Shown here one piece after another: positions 41,053-53,422 of a stretch of DNA of 64,000 bases. How positions within the stretch are numbered: the first letter of the stretch is position 1; each line of letters starts with the position of its first letter. Source of the DNA: Mesorhizobium sp. ES1-4 (GTDB lineage Bacteria; Pseudomonadota; Alphaproteobacteria; Rhizobiales; Rhizobiaceae). The stretch spans positions 372,001 to 436,000 of the forward strand of contig NZ_JAIUGV010000003.1 of assembly GCF_020164745.1 (NCBI RefSeq), read 5' to 3'. Under the pieces are notes generated by a model, which was not told where the DNA came from, did not search any database, and worked only from the letters and a program-made list of their open reading frames with translations. The position numbers and the translations under genes are program-made.

Positions 41053-42261
41053 TCAGATCGCCTTGAAGGCCAGCACCGCATTGGTGCCGCCGAAGGCGAA
41101 ACCATTGCTGATGGCGGCGCGCACCTTCCGCTCGCGCGCGACATTGGGGGTCACGTCGAGATCGCAATCGGGATCAGGCTCGCGGTAATTCGCCGTCGGC
41201 GGCACGACGCCTTCGCGAATCGCCATGACGCAAGCGATCATCTCCAGTCCGCCCGAGGCGCCCAGGCAATGGGCGTGCATCGACTTGGTCGAGGACACCG
41301 AAAGAGCGCGCGCATGGTCACCGAAGACGCGCTTGATCGCGAGCGTCTCGATCTGGTCGTTGGCCTTGGTGCCGGTGCCGTGCGCGTTGAGGTAGTCGAT
41401 ATCCTCGGGATTGAGCCCGGCGTCGGCCAGGCAGAAGCGCATCGCGGCTTCCGGTCCCTCGACGGTCGGCGCGACGATGTCGGAGGCATCGGCCGAAAGG
41501 CCGGCGCCGGCGATCTCGGCCAAGATGGTGGCGCCGCGCGCCATCGCGTGTTCGTAGCTTTCCAGGACCGCCATGCCGGCGCCTTCGCCCAGCACCAGGC
41601 CCTGGCGGTCAGCCGAGAACGGACGGCAGGTGTCTGGCGACAGCACGCGCAGCGCCTCCCAGCCCTTCAGCACGCCCCACACCAGCGGCGCATCGGTGCC
41701 ACCGGCCACCATGACGTCGGCGCGGCCGAGCCTGATCTGGTCGGCCGCCGATGCGATGGCATGATTGGCCGACGAACAAGCCGAAGTGACGCCAAACACG
41801 GGGCCGCGCAAACCCAGATGCATGCTGACCTGGCCGCCTGCGGCGCCCGGCATGACCCTGGGCACGGTGAAGATGCCGGCGCGATTCTTGCCCTCGATCA
41901 GGATGGCGCGGTAGTTCTCCTCGATCGTCTCGAAGCCGCAGACACCGACGCCGACAATGGTTCCCATCCGATAGCTATTCTCGGCGTGCGGAGCCAGTCC
42001 GGACTGCTGCATGGCTTCCTTGGCCGCGAGCACAGCCAGCAGGCTGAAGCGATCCATCGACACCAGCTGCTTGCGCTCGATGCCATGGTCGGGCAGTGCT
42101 TTGATCTCGCAGCCGGTCTTGACCTTCAGATCGTGCAGGAAGGGATTGTCGATAGGGCCGATCGCCGAACGGCCGGCGCGCATCTCATCCCAGATCGCCG
42201 GGACATTGGTGCCGAGCCCGCATATCCCGCCAAGGCCGGTGATGACGACGCGTTTTTGCAT
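41053..42261 (-). CDS. NodE/FabF-like beta-ketoacyl-ACP synthase (402 aa)
   Basis: A condensing enzyme with Cys162 in [11 protein letters not shown] and His residues in [11 protein letters not shown] and [11 protein letters not shown]. This Cys-His-His triad extends acyl chains from malonyl-ACP. The ACP gene 4 bp away is strongly NodF-like, so this looks like the NodE partner that makes a special fatty acyl chain. It lies outside any recognisable nod cluster. General KAS II activity is certain; NodE-like specificity is an inference from the pair. Confidence 0.85.
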   Translation of the reverse strand: MQKRVVITGLGGICGLGTNVPAIWDEMRAGRSAIGPIDNPFLHDLKVKTGCEIKALPDHGIERKQLVSMDRFSLLAVLAAKEAMQQSGLAPHAENSYRMGTIVGVGVCGFETIEENYRAILIEGKNRAGIFTVPRVMPGAAGGQVSMHLGLRGPVFGVTSACSSANHAIASAADQIRLGRADVMVAGGTDAPLVWGVLKGWEALRVLSPDTCRPFSADRQGLVLGEGAGMAVLESYEHAMARGATILAEIAGAGLSADASDIVAPTVEGPEAAMRFCLADAGLNPEDIDYLNAHGTGTKANDQIETLAIKRVFGDHARALSVSSTKSMHAHCLGASGGLEMIACVMAIREGVVPPTANYREPDPDCDLDVTPNVARERKVRAAISNGFAFGGTNAVLAFKAI

Positions 42262-42265
42262 TCGG

Positions 42266-42520
42266 TCAGGCTTTTTTCGCGATCAGCGCGCGAACGGCCT
42301 CGACCATGTCGCCGACATTCTTCAGATTGCTCCAGGCATCGACCGTGTTCATCTCGATCTCGATGCCATATTGCTCCTCGAGGTCGAAGATGATCTCGGT
42401 CAGCTCCAGCGAATGGATGCCGAGCGCCGTCAATTCGGTAGCGGTGGTGATTTCCTCGCCGCCCGGCTCGGCATGGGCCTTGATCTTCTCGATGATGTCC
42501 GTTGCCAGCTGGTCAGCCAT
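42266..42520 (-). CDS. NodF-like acyl carrier protein (84 aa)
   Basis: Start at ATG 42520 with GGGGAAG upstream; an in-frame start at 42556 is less likely. Ser37 in [12 protein letters not shown] is the phosphopantetheine site; the usual Asp before Ser is His here. The C-terminal half ([20 protein letters not shown]) closely resembles NodF (IKIEMNTADAWSNLNN as recalled). It is followed within 4 bp by the ketoacyl synthase gene. It would carry the growing acyl chain in a NodFE-type pathway. Confidence 0.85.
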   Translation of the reverse strand: MADQLATDIIEKIKAHAEPGGEEITTATELTALGIHSLELTEIIFDLEEQYGIEIEMNTVDAWSNLKNVGDMVEAVRALIAKKA

Positions 42521-42720
42521 TCGGTTTCTTCCCCACTTGTCGTTTCCCGACGCCAACTGAAAAGCGCCTTCTTGTCCTCGATAGCAGGCCGCGACCTTCG
42601 CCTTATACCCCCGTCAAGCGCGCCTGACCGTACCAAGGTGGTTCCCTCTATAGAAACGGAAACGCCATCAAGCAACAAGCTATATGTCGACAAAAGCACC
42701 ACAGTGCTTAACCTGACGGC

Positions 42721-43563
42721 GTGGATACGATCGAAAGTACGAAGTTTTCAGCTCAGCTGGCCCAGCGCGCGGCGGGCAAGGCGCAGCTTGGTTGCGCCAG
42801 CATCGACGGCCGCACGCGGCTGCGGCGCCTGTATCAGGACGGCTCCGCCAAGATCCGGCTGCCCGCCGTTTCGGCCGGGCCGCTGGAGGCCGTCCTGATC
42901 AATACCGCCGGCGGGCTGACCGGCGGCGACCGCCTCGGCTGGGATGTCGATGTCGGCGCGGATGCCAGCGCCGCGATAACGACCCAGGCCTGCGAAAAAG
43001 TCTATCGCGCCGTATCGGACCATGCCGAAGTCCAGGTCAGATTGACTGTCGGCGAGAATGGCAGCATCGCCTGGCTGCCGCAGGAAACCATCGTCTTCGA
43101 CCGCGCCGCCTTTGCCCGCACGCTCGATGTCGAGCTAGAGGCCGGCGCCGAAGCCCTGGTGCTGGAAGCCACTGTCTTCGGCCGCCTGGCCATGGGCGAA
43201 CGTGCCGCGCAGGGCACTTTTCGCGACCGCTGGCGTGTCCGCAGGGAAGGAACCCTCATTCATGCCGAGGATTTCCGCATCGGACCCGCGATTGCCGGCA
43301 CGCTGGCCCGTACGGCGATATCAGGTGGCGCGATCGCCATGGCTACGCTGCTGCTGGTGTCGCCGCGGGCAGAAGCCTTGCTCGACCCGGTCCGGGAGAT
43401 CATTGGCGCCCGGGGCGGCGCCAGCCTCTGGAGCGTGAAGACATCTGGCAAGCTTCTTGCGAGGCTTTACGCCGAGGACGGCTACCGGCTGCGCCAGCGG
43501 CTGGTCCCGCTCGTCGGATTGCTCAATGGAAGGGCGGGGCTGCCCAAATTATGGTCACTGTGA
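42721..43563 (+). CDS. ureD: Urease accessory protein UreD (UreH)
   Basis: 280 aa from a GTG start. Typical features: [20 protein letters not shown] and [12 protein letters not shown], a CEKVYR segment and a basic C-terminus. UreD holds the apo-urease during metallocentre assembly with UreF and UreG. First gene of the urease cluster, 28 bp before ureA; divergent from the NodF-like gene. Confidence 0.92.
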   Translation: MDTIESTKFSAQLAQRAAGKAQLGCASIDGRTRLRRLYQDGSAKIRLPAVSAGPLEAVLINTAGGLTGGDRLGWDVDVGADASAAITTQACEKVYRAVSDHAEVQVRLTVGENGSIAWLPQETIVFDRAAFARTLDVELEAGAEALVLEATVFGRLAMGERAAQGTFRDRWRVRREGTLIHAEDFRIGPAIAGTLARTAISGGAIAMATLLLVSPRAEALLDPVREIIGARGGASLWSVKTSGKLLARLYAEDGYRLRQRLVPLVGLLNGRAGLPKLWSL

Positions 43564-43591
43564 CTGTGTCCGCATCATTTCAGGAAGCCGC

Positions 43592-43894
43592 ATGAACCTG
43601 ACGCCGAGGGAAAAGGACAAGCTGCTGATCGCCATGGCGGCGGTCGTGGCGCGCAAGCGGCTGGAGCGCGGCGTCAAGCTCAATCATCCGGAGGCGATCG
43701 CGCTGATCACCGATTTCGTCGTCGAGGGCGCCCGCGATGGCCGCCCGGTGGCCGAACTGATGGAGGCCGGCGCCCATGTCGTCAGCCGCGCCCAGGTGAT
43801 GGAAGGCATCGCCGAGATGATCCATGACGTGCAGGTGGAAGCAACCTTTGCCGATGGCACCAAGCTGGTGACCGTGCACGAACCCATCAGGTGA
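43592..43894 (+). CDS. ureA: Urease gamma subunit
   Basis: 100 aa, normal length. Conserved start [20 protein letters not shown] and [20 protein letters not shown]; ends VTVHEPIR. Forms the (UreABC)3 urease with UreB and UreC. Start at ATG 43592. Confidence 0.96.
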   Translation: MNLTPREKDKLLIAMAAVVARKRLERGVKLNHPEAIALITDFVVEGARDGRPVAELMEAGAHVVSRAQVMEGIAEMIHDVQVEATFADGTKLVTVHEPIR

Positions 43895-43904
43895 GGAGAC
43901 CGAC

Positions 43905-44159
43905 ATGCTTGAGCTGCGCCCGAACTGCGAATGCTGTGACAAGGACCTGCCGCCGGACGCGCGGGATGCGCGGATCTGTACTTTCGAGTGCACGTTCTGC
44001 GCCGGCTGCGTGGACACTGTGCTCGGGGGCGTCTGCCCGAACTGCGGCGGCAATTTTACAGCCCGGCCGATCCGCCCCGCAGCGATGCTGAAGAAATATC
44101 CGGCTTCGACCAAACGCGTGCTCAAGGCCGAGGGCTGCGGCCCCCGCCAAGCCGCCTGA
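43905..44159 (+). CDS. DUF1272 family small Cys-rich protein (84 aa)
   Basis: Opening MLELRPNCECCDKDLPPDAR and CTFCAGCVDTVLGGVCPNCG give a cluster of eight Cys typical of DUF1272, a probable zinc-binding domain. The C-terminus is basic. It is inserted between ureA and ureJ, 10 bp after ureA. Function unknown, but it recurs with urease genes in rhizobia as far as recalled. Confidence 0.85.
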   Translation: MLELRPNCECCDKDLPPDARDARICTFECTFCAGCVDTVLGGVCPNCGGNFTARPIRPAAMLKKYPASTKRVLKAEGCGPRQAA

Positions 44160-44174
44160 CGAAAGGCAAGTAAA

Positions 44175-44762
44175 ATGATCCCTGTCCAACGCCTGTGCCT
44201 CTCGGCGAGCCTGCTTTTGGCGGCAGCCATGCCCGCCTACGCCCATGTCGGCATCGGCACGACCTCTTCGTTCACCGCCGGCTTCATGCATCCTTTGTCC
44301 GGCCTTGATCATATGACTGTGATGATCGCGGTCGGGCTGTGGGCGGCGCTCAAGGGCGGCGGAGCGATCTGGGCGTGGCCGGCGGCCTTTGTCGGCGTGA
44401 TGCTGGGCGGCGCTGCCCTTGGCATGGCCCACATGCCGCTGCCTTTCGTCGAACCGGGGATCCTGGCCTCGGTCGTGGCGCTCGGGCTGCTGGTGGCGCT
44501 GGCGGTCGATTTGCCTGTTTCGGCCGGTGTCGCCATTCTCGGCCTGTTCGCGCTGTTTCACGGCCATGCCCATGGCACGGAAGTGCCGGAAAATGCCGGC
44601 GGGCTCGAATATATGGCCGGCTTCGCCGTCGCCACCGTGCTGCTCCATGCCATCGGCATCGCCGCCGGGCTTGGCCTTGGCATGCGGTTCCGCGCCGTGG
44701 CTCGCATCGCGGGTGCCGCCTGCGCGGCGATCGGCGTCGGCTTCGTCTTTGGCGTCGTGTGA
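44175..44762 (+). CDS. ureJ: HupE/UreJ family nickel transport protein
   Basis: 195 aa, about six membrane helices after a signal-like N-terminus (LLLAAAMPAYA). The family motif is GFMHPLSGLDHMTVMIAVGL with the His/Asp residues that handle Ni2+. It brings nickel for urease assembly. Located between the DUF1272 gene and ureB. Confidence 0.88.
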   Translation: MIPVQRLCLSASLLLAAAMPAYAHVGIGTTSSFTAGFMHPLSGLDHMTVMIAVGLWAALKGGGAIWAWPAAFVGVMLGGAALGMAHMPLPFVEPGILASVVALGLLVALAVDLPVSAGVAILGLFALFHGHAHGTEVPENAGGLEYMAGFAVATVLLHAIGIAAGLGLGMRFRAVARIAGAACAAIGVGFVFGVV

Positions 44763-44768
44763 GGTCAG

Positions 44769-45074
44769 ATGATCCCCGGCGAAATCATCCCCGCCCAAGG
44801 CGATATCGAACTCAACAAGGGTCTGCCGACCGTCACCCTGAAAGTGGCCAATAGCGGCGACCGGCCGGTCCAGGTCGGCAGCCACTATCATTTCTTCGAA
44901 ATCAATGAGGGGCTGAAATTCGACCGCGAGCGGGCGCGCGGCATGCGCCTCGACATCGCCGCCGGCACGGCCACGCGCTTCGAGCCCGGCCAGGAACGCG
45001 ACGTCACGCTGGTGCCTCTTGGCGGCAAGCGCGAGGTCTACGGGTTCCAGCAGAAGGTGATGGGCAAGCTGTGA
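44769..45074 (+). CDS. ureB: Urease beta subunit
   Basis: 101 aa, standard length. [20 protein letters not shown] start and [20 protein letters not shown] core; ends [12 protein letters not shown]. Follows ureJ by 6 bp. In this cluster, ureC is separated from it by two minus-strand genes, which is unusual. Confidence 0.96.
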   Translation: MIPGEIIPAQGDIELNKGLPTVTLKVANSGDRPVQVGSHYHFFEINEGLKFDRERARGMRLDIAAGTATRFEPGQERDVTLVPLGGKREVYGFQQKVMGKL

Positions 45075-45142
45075 GGCCGGTGGCGTCTCATGCGCGGCGG
45101 GCGCCCCGCGTGGGGACAAGCACGAGAGCAGACGCTGCCGGC

Positions 45143-45655
45143 TCAGTCCGACGGTTTGGCCGCCGCATAGATGACGATCTTCCCGGGATTGTCGAATTCG
45201 ACGGCGAGAACGTCATCCGCCAGCACGCGCCGCGAAGCGATGGCATTGAAGAGCAAAGCGTTGGCTTCGATCTCCTTGCGCAATTCGGTGACGTCCTCCT
45301 GGTGCTGCCGGACCTTGTTCTCGATGGCCGGCGGCGGGCCGCCCTCGCTGCGTGCCGCATCGGTCAGGAACACGATATCGACCTTGTCGAGCTTGGACGT
45401 CTTGCGCACCGTGCTGATATTTTCGCGCGTGCGGTCGATCGCGGAACTGACCTTGCCGATCTCCGCGGCCGTCTTGGCCTCTTCCTGATTGACTTGCGAG
45501 CCGACGATGCGGTCGACGGTCTCCGGACTATCCAGCCCCTGCGCGTTCACTGCCGCCTGGGGAACGCTCGCCGCCAGAAACGCAGCCGCCGCAATGGCGT
45601 GCAACCATCGGGCGTCGGGCAGCAAGCGGGCATCGGGAAGAGTGATGGGGGCCAT
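45143..45655 (-). CDS. Hypothetical exported protein (170 aa)
   Basis: Signal peptide near residues 15-38 (LHAIAAAAFLAASVPQAAVNA), then a long helical, probably coiled-coil mature part (TAAEIGKVSSAIDRTRENIS, QHQEDVTELRKEIEANALLF). No known domain. It lies antisense within the urease cluster, between ureB and ureC, 115 bp from the next reversed gene. Confidence 0.7.
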   Translation of the reverse strand: MAPITLPDARLLPDARWLHAIAAAAFLAASVPQAAVNAQGLDSPETVDRIVGSQVNQEEAKTAAEIGKVSSAIDRTRENISTVRKTSKLDKVDIVFLTDAARSEGGPPPAIENKVRQHQEDVTELRKEIEANALLFNAIASRRVLADDVLAVEFDNPGKIVIYAAAKPSD

Positions 45656-45769
45656 CGTTCGCTTTCGCAGTTTGCTCCAACACCTGGAAAACGAAACGCC
45701 CCCAGCCCTGTCCCGGTTCCCTTCCTATTTCGGCGGGCGGACCGGATACCGGCCCGCCGCGCCGGGTCT

Positions 45770-46162
45770 TTAACTCGCTTTCTTGGTGATCAGGGTCAGC
45801 GCGCCGTTTGGCTCCATGCTGGCCGCGACCACCTGCGCCGAGGTCATTCCCTTGGCCTGAAGGGCGGATTTCACCTTGGGCGTGGCGTCAATCGAACTGC
45901 GCAGCTTCTGAAGGCCGGCATCGCCACGCTGGGCGATCACCTGATTGACCTGCGTCTGGGTGTCCTTCGGCAGGTCTGTGATGTCGACAATATTGACGCT
46001 CTGGATCGCCGGCGCGGCCTGCTGGCCGCCAGGGGCCGGCGTTTTCGCCCCGGGGGCGGTCGTAGCCGGTCCGGGCTGTTGCGCAGGCTGCTGCTGGGCA
46101 CTGGCGGGGCCAGCGAGCATCAGGCCGGCGGCGGCGGCGGCAAGAAGTATCGATTTGCGCAT
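45770..46162 (-). CDS. Hypothetical exported protein (130 aa)
   Basis: From ATG 46162, behind GGAAGGAAAATCC. Signal peptide MRKSILLAAAAAGLMLAGPASA, then a Gln/Pro-rich linker and a C-terminal domain (ITDLPKDTQTQVNQVIAQRG) unknown to me. Divergent from ureC with a 167-bp gap that probably holds ureC's promoter. Function unknown. Confidence 0.7.
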   Translation of the reverse strand: MRKSILLAAAAAGLMLAGPASAQQQPAQQPGPATTAPGAKTPAPGGQQAAPAIQSVNIVDITDLPKDTQTQVNQVIAQRGDAGLQKLRSSIDATPKVKSALQAKGMTSAQVVAASMEPNGALTLITKKAS

Positions 46163-46329
46163 GGATTTTCCTTCCATCGATTTGGCAAACGGTCGTCTTG
46201 GGGTGACCTGCCAAGCTCAACCGCCAAATGGGATCAGAAGGTGTCGCCCGGCGGGTCATTGCGTGACCATTGGATGGCGGCAATGTGCAGGCCGGCTTCA
46301 ACGACATCGCATTTCGGGAGCAATCGCCG

Positions 46330-48042
<1,713 letters not shown>

Positions 48043-48140
48043 GGCGAAATCGGCCGTCGCGTCGGGTGGTGCAAAATCCGTTGCGGCAGGGGACTCTACG
48101 CCGCAATATGCGGTCACGAAAAGCCGCATTGTGATCAGGT

Positions 48141-48734
48141 ATGGCAACTGAAATAGCCTCCGCCCACGACATCTTCCCGCATATCCGCATCGTCATGGGC
48201 ATGGTGATCGGGCTTGGTGTCGCCCGCCTGCTGTCGGGGGTGGCGCGCATCGTCCAACATCCCGGCCAGTACCGGCTCTATCCGGTGCATCTGGCGTGGG
48301 TCGCCTCGGTGCTGTTGATGCTGGTGCATTTCTGGTGGTGGGAGTTCGGCCTCTACGCCATCGAAACCTGGACCTTCGGCAAATACCTTTTCATCATCCT
48401 TTACGCCATCACGCTGTTCCTGCTCTGCGCGCTGCTGTTTCCGGATTCGATGCTGGACTACACCAGCTACGAGGACTTCTTCTATTCGCGCCGCGCCTGG
48501 TTCTTCGGCCTGCTGGCCGCGACCTATCTTCTCGATGTCATCGACACGCTTTTGAAAGGTCCGGAGCACTTCGCCCGCTTCGGCAGCGAATATCTGTTCC
48601 GGACGCCGATCTTCGTCGCGTTCTGCATCGCCGCGATCCTGGTGCGCGACCGCCGCTTCCACATCGCCTTCGTCACGGCGGCGCTGATCTATCAGGTATC
48701 GTTCATCCTGCGGCTCTTCGACACGATCGTATGA
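48141..48734 (+). CDS. Hypothetical multi-pass membrane protein (197 aa)
   Basis: At least four hydrophobic segments (MVIGLGVARLLSGV, WVASVLLMLVHFWWWEFG, LFIILYAITLFLLCALLFP, FFGLLAATYLLDVID). No motif recognised. It sits between ureC and a glutathione transferase gene in the urease region; a link to urease is not supported by sequence. Confidence 0.7.
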   Translation: MATEIASAHDIFPHIRIVMGMVIGLGVARLLSGVARIVQHPGQYRLYPVHLAWVASVLLMLVHFWWWEFGLYAIETWTFGKYLFIILYAITLFLLCALLFPDSMLDYTSYEDFFYSRRAWFFGLLAATYLLDVIDTLLKGPEHFARFGSEYLFRTPIFVAFCIAAILVRDRRFHIAFVTAALIYQVSFILRLFDTIV

Positions 48735-48778
48735 CACCGGCCGATGATCTAGAGTGCCGGGGAAAGGCAGGTTCAACG

Positions 48779-49384
48779 ATGTACAAGGCGGTCGGGTCGC
48801 GCGGATCACGGGTCAGCCGCGTCCTCTGGATGCTGGAGGAACTCGGGCAGCCTTATGAATTCGTCGAGGTCAAGCTCCGCTCGCCGGAAGCCTACGAACT
48901 CAATCCGTCGGGCAAGGTGCCGATCCTTATCGATGGCGAGCTGACGGTTACGGATTCGGCGGCGATCTGCGTCTATCTGGCGGAGAAGCACGCCGACGCG
49001 GGGATGGGCGCCAATCCCGGTCTCGCCGGCCGTGCCGAGATGGATTCCTGGATGCATTTTGCCCAGAGCGAGTTCGAGGCGCCGCTGTGGAACAAGCTGC
49101 GCCACCGCTTCCTGTTGCCGAAAGAGGTGCGGGTCGATGTCGGTCCCGCCGCGGCCTATGACTTCGCCTCGGAAGTCAAGGCATTGGACCGGCGGCTGGG
49201 CGACAGGCCGTTCGCACTGGGCGACAGGTTTTCGGCCGTCGACGTGCTGCTCGGCGACATGGGCGGCTGGGCGCGTGCCGGCCGGTTCCCGATCGGGTCC
49301 GAGCGCGTCAACGCCTATCTCGACCGGGTGCTTTCGCGCCCTGCCCGTGCGCGGGCGCAAGCCAATGGCGGAGCCATGAAATGA
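48779..49384 (+). CDS. Glutathione S-transferase family protein (201 aa)
   Basis: An N-terminal thioredoxin-like domain with [32 protein letters not shown] (cis-Pro) and [13 protein letters not shown] (Asp-Ser glutathione contact), then a helical domain. ATG at 48779. The stop overlaps the ureE start (ATGA), so it is co-translated with ureE; the meaning is unclear. Substrate unknown. Confidence 0.85.
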   Translation: MYKAVGSRGSRVSRVLWMLEELGQPYEFVEVKLRSPEAYELNPSGKVPILIDGELTVTDSAAICVYLAEKHADAGMGANPGLAGRAEMDSWMHFAQSEFEAPLWNKLRHRFLLPKEVRVDVGPAAAYDFASEVKALDRRLGDRPFALGDRFSAVDVLLGDMGGWARAGRFPIGSERVNAYLDRVLSRPARARAQANGGAMK

Positions 49385-49956
49385 AGCTCGATATCAAGAC
49401 CGATTTCACAAAGTTCCCGCGCGCCGTTTCCGTGCTGCCCGCCGGCGAGGCAGGAGCGTCCGCCCCGTTTGCCAAGGCTGTGCTTGCCCATGACGAGCGG
49501 CATCTGCGCCGCCGCGCCATCGAGCTCGCCGATGGCGGCAAGGTGCTGGTCGACCTGCCCGAGCCGGTTGTCCTCAACGACGGCGACCGGCTGGTGCTGG
49601 AGGATGACCGCCATGTCGAGATCGGCGCGGCGCCGGAAGAGGTCTATGACATCCGCGCCCGTGACGCCGTGCATCTGGCCGAGCTCGCCTGGCATATCGG
49701 CAACCGCCATCTCGCCGCCGGCATCGAGGCGCACCGCATCCTCATCCTGCGCGATCATGTCATCAAGACGATGCTGGAGGGGCTCGGCGCCACGGTGCGT
49801 GAGGTCTCGGAGCCGTTCAAGCCGGTGCGCGGCGCCTATTCCGGCGGCCACGATCACGGCCATGCGCACAGCCATGCCGAGGCGCACAGCCATGGCCATG
49901 ACGAATCCCATTCGCACAGCCACGCGCATTCGCATCACGATCATCATCATGACTGA
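49381..49956 (+). CDS. ureE: Urease accessory protein UreE with His-rich tail
   Basis: 191 aa. The N-terminal peptide-binding domain ([20 protein letters not shown]) and the metal domain ([20 protein letters not shown]) are followed by a C-terminal tail of about 35 residues that is nearly half His ([19 protein letters not shown]). This stores nickel and hands it to UreG. Its 3' end overlaps ureF by 8 bp. Confidence 0.93.
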   Translation: MKLDIKTDFTKFPRAVSVLPAGEAGASAPFAKAVLAHDERHLRRRAIELADGGKVLVDLPEPVVLNDGDRLVLEDDRHVEIGAAPEEVYDIRARDAVHLAELAWHIGNRHLAAGIEAHRILILRDHVIKTMLEGLGATVREVSEPFKPVRGAYSGGHDHGHAHSHAEAHSHGHDESHSHSHAHSHHDHHHD

Positions 49957-50620
49957 CCAGCCCTCCGGCATCGCCCTGCTGCGGCTGATGGCTTGGCTTT
50001 CGCCGGTCTTTCCGGTGGGCGGCTTCTCCTACAGCCATGGTCTCGAGCGCGCCGTCCATGACGGGCTGGTGCGCGACGGCAACAGCCTCGCTGCCTGGCT
50101 GGAGACCCTGGTCGAGATGGGTTCGGGCTGGAACGATGCCGTGCTGTTCGCCGAGAGCTGGCGCCGCGCCCGCGAAGGCGGCGACCTGGACGAAATCGCC
50201 GCACTGGCCGAGGCACTGGCCGGCTCGCGCGAACGCCACACCGAGACCATGCTGCAAGGCGCGGCCTTCCTTAAGGCGGCCGGCCCCTGGCCCAATCCCG
50301 TAATGCAGCGCTTGCCAGCCGAATGCGCCTATTGCATCGCTGTCGGCGCTGTCGCTGGCGGCAACGGCATTGCGCTGCAGGACGCGCTGGCCGCCTTCCT
50401 GCAAGCCTTCTTCTCCAACCTCGTCCAGGCCGCGATCCGGCTCGGCGTGATCGGCCAGAACGAGGCCACGGCGCTGCTCGCAGGTTTCGAGCCCCTGGCG
50501 CTGGCAACCGCCGCCCGCGCGTCCGGATCGACACCGGACGATCTCGGCGGCTGCGCCCTCGTCTCCGACATCACGGCGATGAAGCACGAAACCCAATATT
50601 CGCGATTGTTCCGCTCATGA
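49949..50620 (+). CDS. ureF: Urease accessory protein UreF
   Basis: 223 aa, starting inside the ureE tail at ATG 49949. Conserved [20 protein letters not shown], then [20 protein letters not shown] and [20 protein letters not shown]. UreF links UreD-bound urease to UreG and controls its GTPase. Overlaps the DUF3995 gene by 4 bp. Confidence 0.93.
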   Translation: MTDQPSGIALLRLMAWLSPVFPVGGFSYSHGLERAVHDGLVRDGNSLAAWLETLVEMGSGWNDAVLFAESWRRAREGGDLDEIAALAEALAGSRERHTETMLQGAAFLKAAGPWPNPVMQRLPAECAYCIAVGAVAGGNGIALQDALAAFLQAFFSNLVQAAIRLGVIGQNEATALLAGFEPLALATAARASGSTPDDLGGCALVSDITAMKHETQYSRLFRS

Positions 50621-51053
50621 TCCTCCTCGCCTTCGTCCTCTCATTCGTCCTGCTGCTGATTACGGCACTGCATGTCTATTGGGGCATCGGCGGCATCTGG
50701 CCGGGTAGGGATGCCGCGTCCTGCGCCCACGCCGTCGTGGGCTTTCGCGGGGTCGACGAAATGCCGACCCCGTTCGCCAGTTTCGCCGTTGCCGCTTGCC
50801 TTGGGCTGGCAACGCTGTGGCCGCTGGCGCTCATCGGTTTCTTTGCCTCGCCTTTTCCAAAGGAGGGCCTTGCCGCCACGTCGATGCTGATCGGTCTGGT
50901 GTTCCTGGGGCGCGGCATCGCCGGTTTCACGCCCTGGTGGCGCCGGCTGGCGCCGCAACAGCCTTTCGCGCGGCTCGATACAAGTCTCTATTCGCCGCTG
51001 TGCCTATTGATCGGGCTCGGCTTCACGGTCCTTGCCATCATGGGGTTCCCGAC

Positions 51054-51057
<4 letters not shown>
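50617..51057 (+). CDS. DUF3995 membrane protein (146 aa)
   Basis: Four hydrophobic segments; motifs [14 protein letters not shown] near the N-terminus and [16 protein letters not shown] fit DUF3995. ATGA overlaps with ureF before it and with ureG after it make it translationally part of the urease operon, which hints at a role in nickel or urea handling at the membrane, though none is known. Confidence 0.8.
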
Positions 51058-51695
<638 letters not shown>

Positions 51696-51774
51696 CTGGC
51701 TTCTGCACCAAGCGAAAGCGGTTGCGGGCACCAGCGCAGCGCGGCATTGTCGCGGAAACCGGAGGATTTTTCAG

Positions 51775-52542
51775 ATGAGCATCGCCCGCCTGCAGAAGGA
51801 AACGCTGACCAACCTGCCCTTCTATGAAGAGCGCGTCGATCTCGCCTGCGCCTTCCGCTGGACGGCGCGGCTCAACATGCACGAAGCGGTGGCCAATCAT
51901 TTTTCGCTGGCCGTCAACGACGACGGCACCAGGTTCCTGATGAACCCGAACCAGGTGCATTTCTCGCGCATCAAGGCGAGCGACCTGATCGAGATCGATG
52001 CCAACGACCCCGACACGCTTTCGGGACCGAATGCGCCCGACCCGACGGCATGGGGCCTGCACGGCGCGGTCCATCGCAATGTACCGCACGCGCGCTGCGT
52101 CATGCATGTGCATTCGATCCACGCCACGGTGCTGGCCTCGCTTGCCGACTCGACTCTGCCGCCGATCGACCAGAACTCGGCGATGTTCTTCAACCGTCAC
52201 GTGGTCGACGCGCATTATGGCGGGCTGGCCTTCGAGGAAGAGGGCGAACGCTGCTCGCAGCTTCTCGCCGACCCCAAGGTCAAGGTGATGGTGATGGGCA
52301 ACCATGGCGTGCTGGTCATCGGCGACACCGTCGCCGATGCCTTCAACCGCATGTTCTACTTCGAGCGCGCCGCCGAGACCTACATCAAGGCGCTGTGGAC
52401 CGGCCGGCCGCTGCGCACCCTCTCCGACGCGATCGCCGAGAAGGCGGCAAGCGAGATGGACGACTATCCCGGCCAGGCCGAGCGTCACCTCGCCGAGTTG
52501 AAGGCGATCCTCGACGAGCAGGAGCCGGTTTACCGGAACTGA
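51775..52542 (+). CDS. Class II aldolase/adducin family protein (255 aa)
   Basis: Typical fold of fuculose-1-phosphate aldolase-like proteins: ANHFSLAVNDDGTRFLMNP, then the zinc-binding HVHSIHATVLAS and MVMGNHGVLVIGDT histidines. A GGAGG-like site precedes ATG 51775. Could cleave a sugar phosphate or act on a keto acid; substrate unknown. Follows ureG by 79 bp but is probably not part of urease assembly. Confidence 0.85.
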   Translation: MSIARLQKETLTNLPFYEERVDLACAFRWTARLNMHEAVANHFSLAVNDDGTRFLMNPNQVHFSRIKASDLIEIDANDPDTLSGPNAPDPTAWGLHGAVHRNVPHARCVMHVHSIHATVLASLADSTLPPIDQNSAMFFNRHVVDAHYGGLAFEEEGERCSQLLADPKVKVMVMGNHGVLVIGDTVADAFNRMFYFERAAETYIKALWTGRPLRTLSDAIAEKAASEMDDYPGQAERHLAELKAILDEQEPVYRN

Positions 52543-52545
52543 GGA

Positions 52546-53178
52546 TTACAGTCCGAGCTGGGCCCGCAATTCCTCGGCGCTGTTGATGACGATGGCGCCG
52601 GGCGGTCCTTCCATCGGCGCTTCCGGCCAGAAGATCGTCTTCATTCCAGCCGCCAGGCCCGCCATGGCGCCGGGCCAGCTGTCGTCGACCGCGACGGCAT
52701 GCAGGGGATCGACGTCGGCCAGATAGGCGGCGCGCAGGAAAGGCTCGGCGTGCGGCTTGCCTTCGCGCACGTCGTTGCGGCTGATCGTCTTCATGCCGGG
52801 GTAGGTAAGGCCGACCATGCGCAGGTTGGCATCGACGATCATCCGGTCCGAGTTGGAGACCACAGCCTGCTGGACGCCGAGCGAGCGCAATTCATTGAAG
52901 ATCTCGATGGCGCCGGGCCGCGGCTTCAGCCCTTCGACCAGCGGCAGGTAATGCTCGTATTTGTGGACGATCCATTCGTCGAAAGGCAGTTGCAGCCCGA
53001 ACTCGTCGCGCATCATTTCGTAGACCGGCCAGGCGGCGACGCCGAGCACGCGCTCATGCAGATCAGCCGGCGGCGTGAGGCCGGCATTTCGCATCGCTGC
53101 AACGAGGGCTGCCGCGTGCAGCGGTTCGCTGTCGACCAGCGTGCCGTCCATGTCCCAGAAAACCGCCTTCGGTGTCAT
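52546..53178 (-). CDS. HAD superfamily phosphatase (beta-PGM/GPH-like, 210 aa)
   Basis: Start at ATG 53178 behind AAGGAGCGC; the longer frame is spurious. Motif I FWDMDGTLVDSEPL (nucleophile Asp), motif II VVSNSD, and motif IV AVAVDDSWPGAMAGLAAG are present, with a helical cap domain after motif I. Hydrolyses a small phosphorylated metabolite; near a polyol operon, so a sugar phosphate is plausible. Divergent from the SorC-type regulator. Confidence 0.9.
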   Translation of the reverse strand: MTPKAVFWDMDGTLVDSEPLHAAALVAAMRNAGLTPPADLHERVLGVAAWPVYEMMRDEFGLQLPFDEWIVHKYEHYLPLVEGLKPRPGAIEIFNELRSLGVQQAVVSNSDRMIVDANLRMVGLTYPGMKTISRNDVREGKPHAEPFLRAAYLADVDPLHAVAVDDSWPGAMAGLAAGMKTIFWPEAPMEGPPGAIVINSAEELRAQLGL

Positions 53179-53422
53179 GCAGCGCTCCTTTTTGCGATCC
53201 CTTAAAGGGTTTGCGGCGGGAGATAAACCTTTGGCGGCCATGGAACACGGCTTCCGCTGGAAAAATGGAACCCGCCGCGCTTGCTCCGGTCCAATGTTGG
53301 CGGAGAAAACCGCCGCTGCGTCGAAGTAAGCATTTGCTCTTGAGATTGGCAATTGCGCAGGCGGCCATTCCCTGCGAAACTGATGCGGACCGCCTGATGA
53401 CCGGCGGGTTCGGGAGGCAGAC

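Noticed and set aside
40798..42393. Plus-strand frame of 531 codons
   Set aside because: Antisense to the ketoacyl synthase gene, which has an intact catalytic triad.
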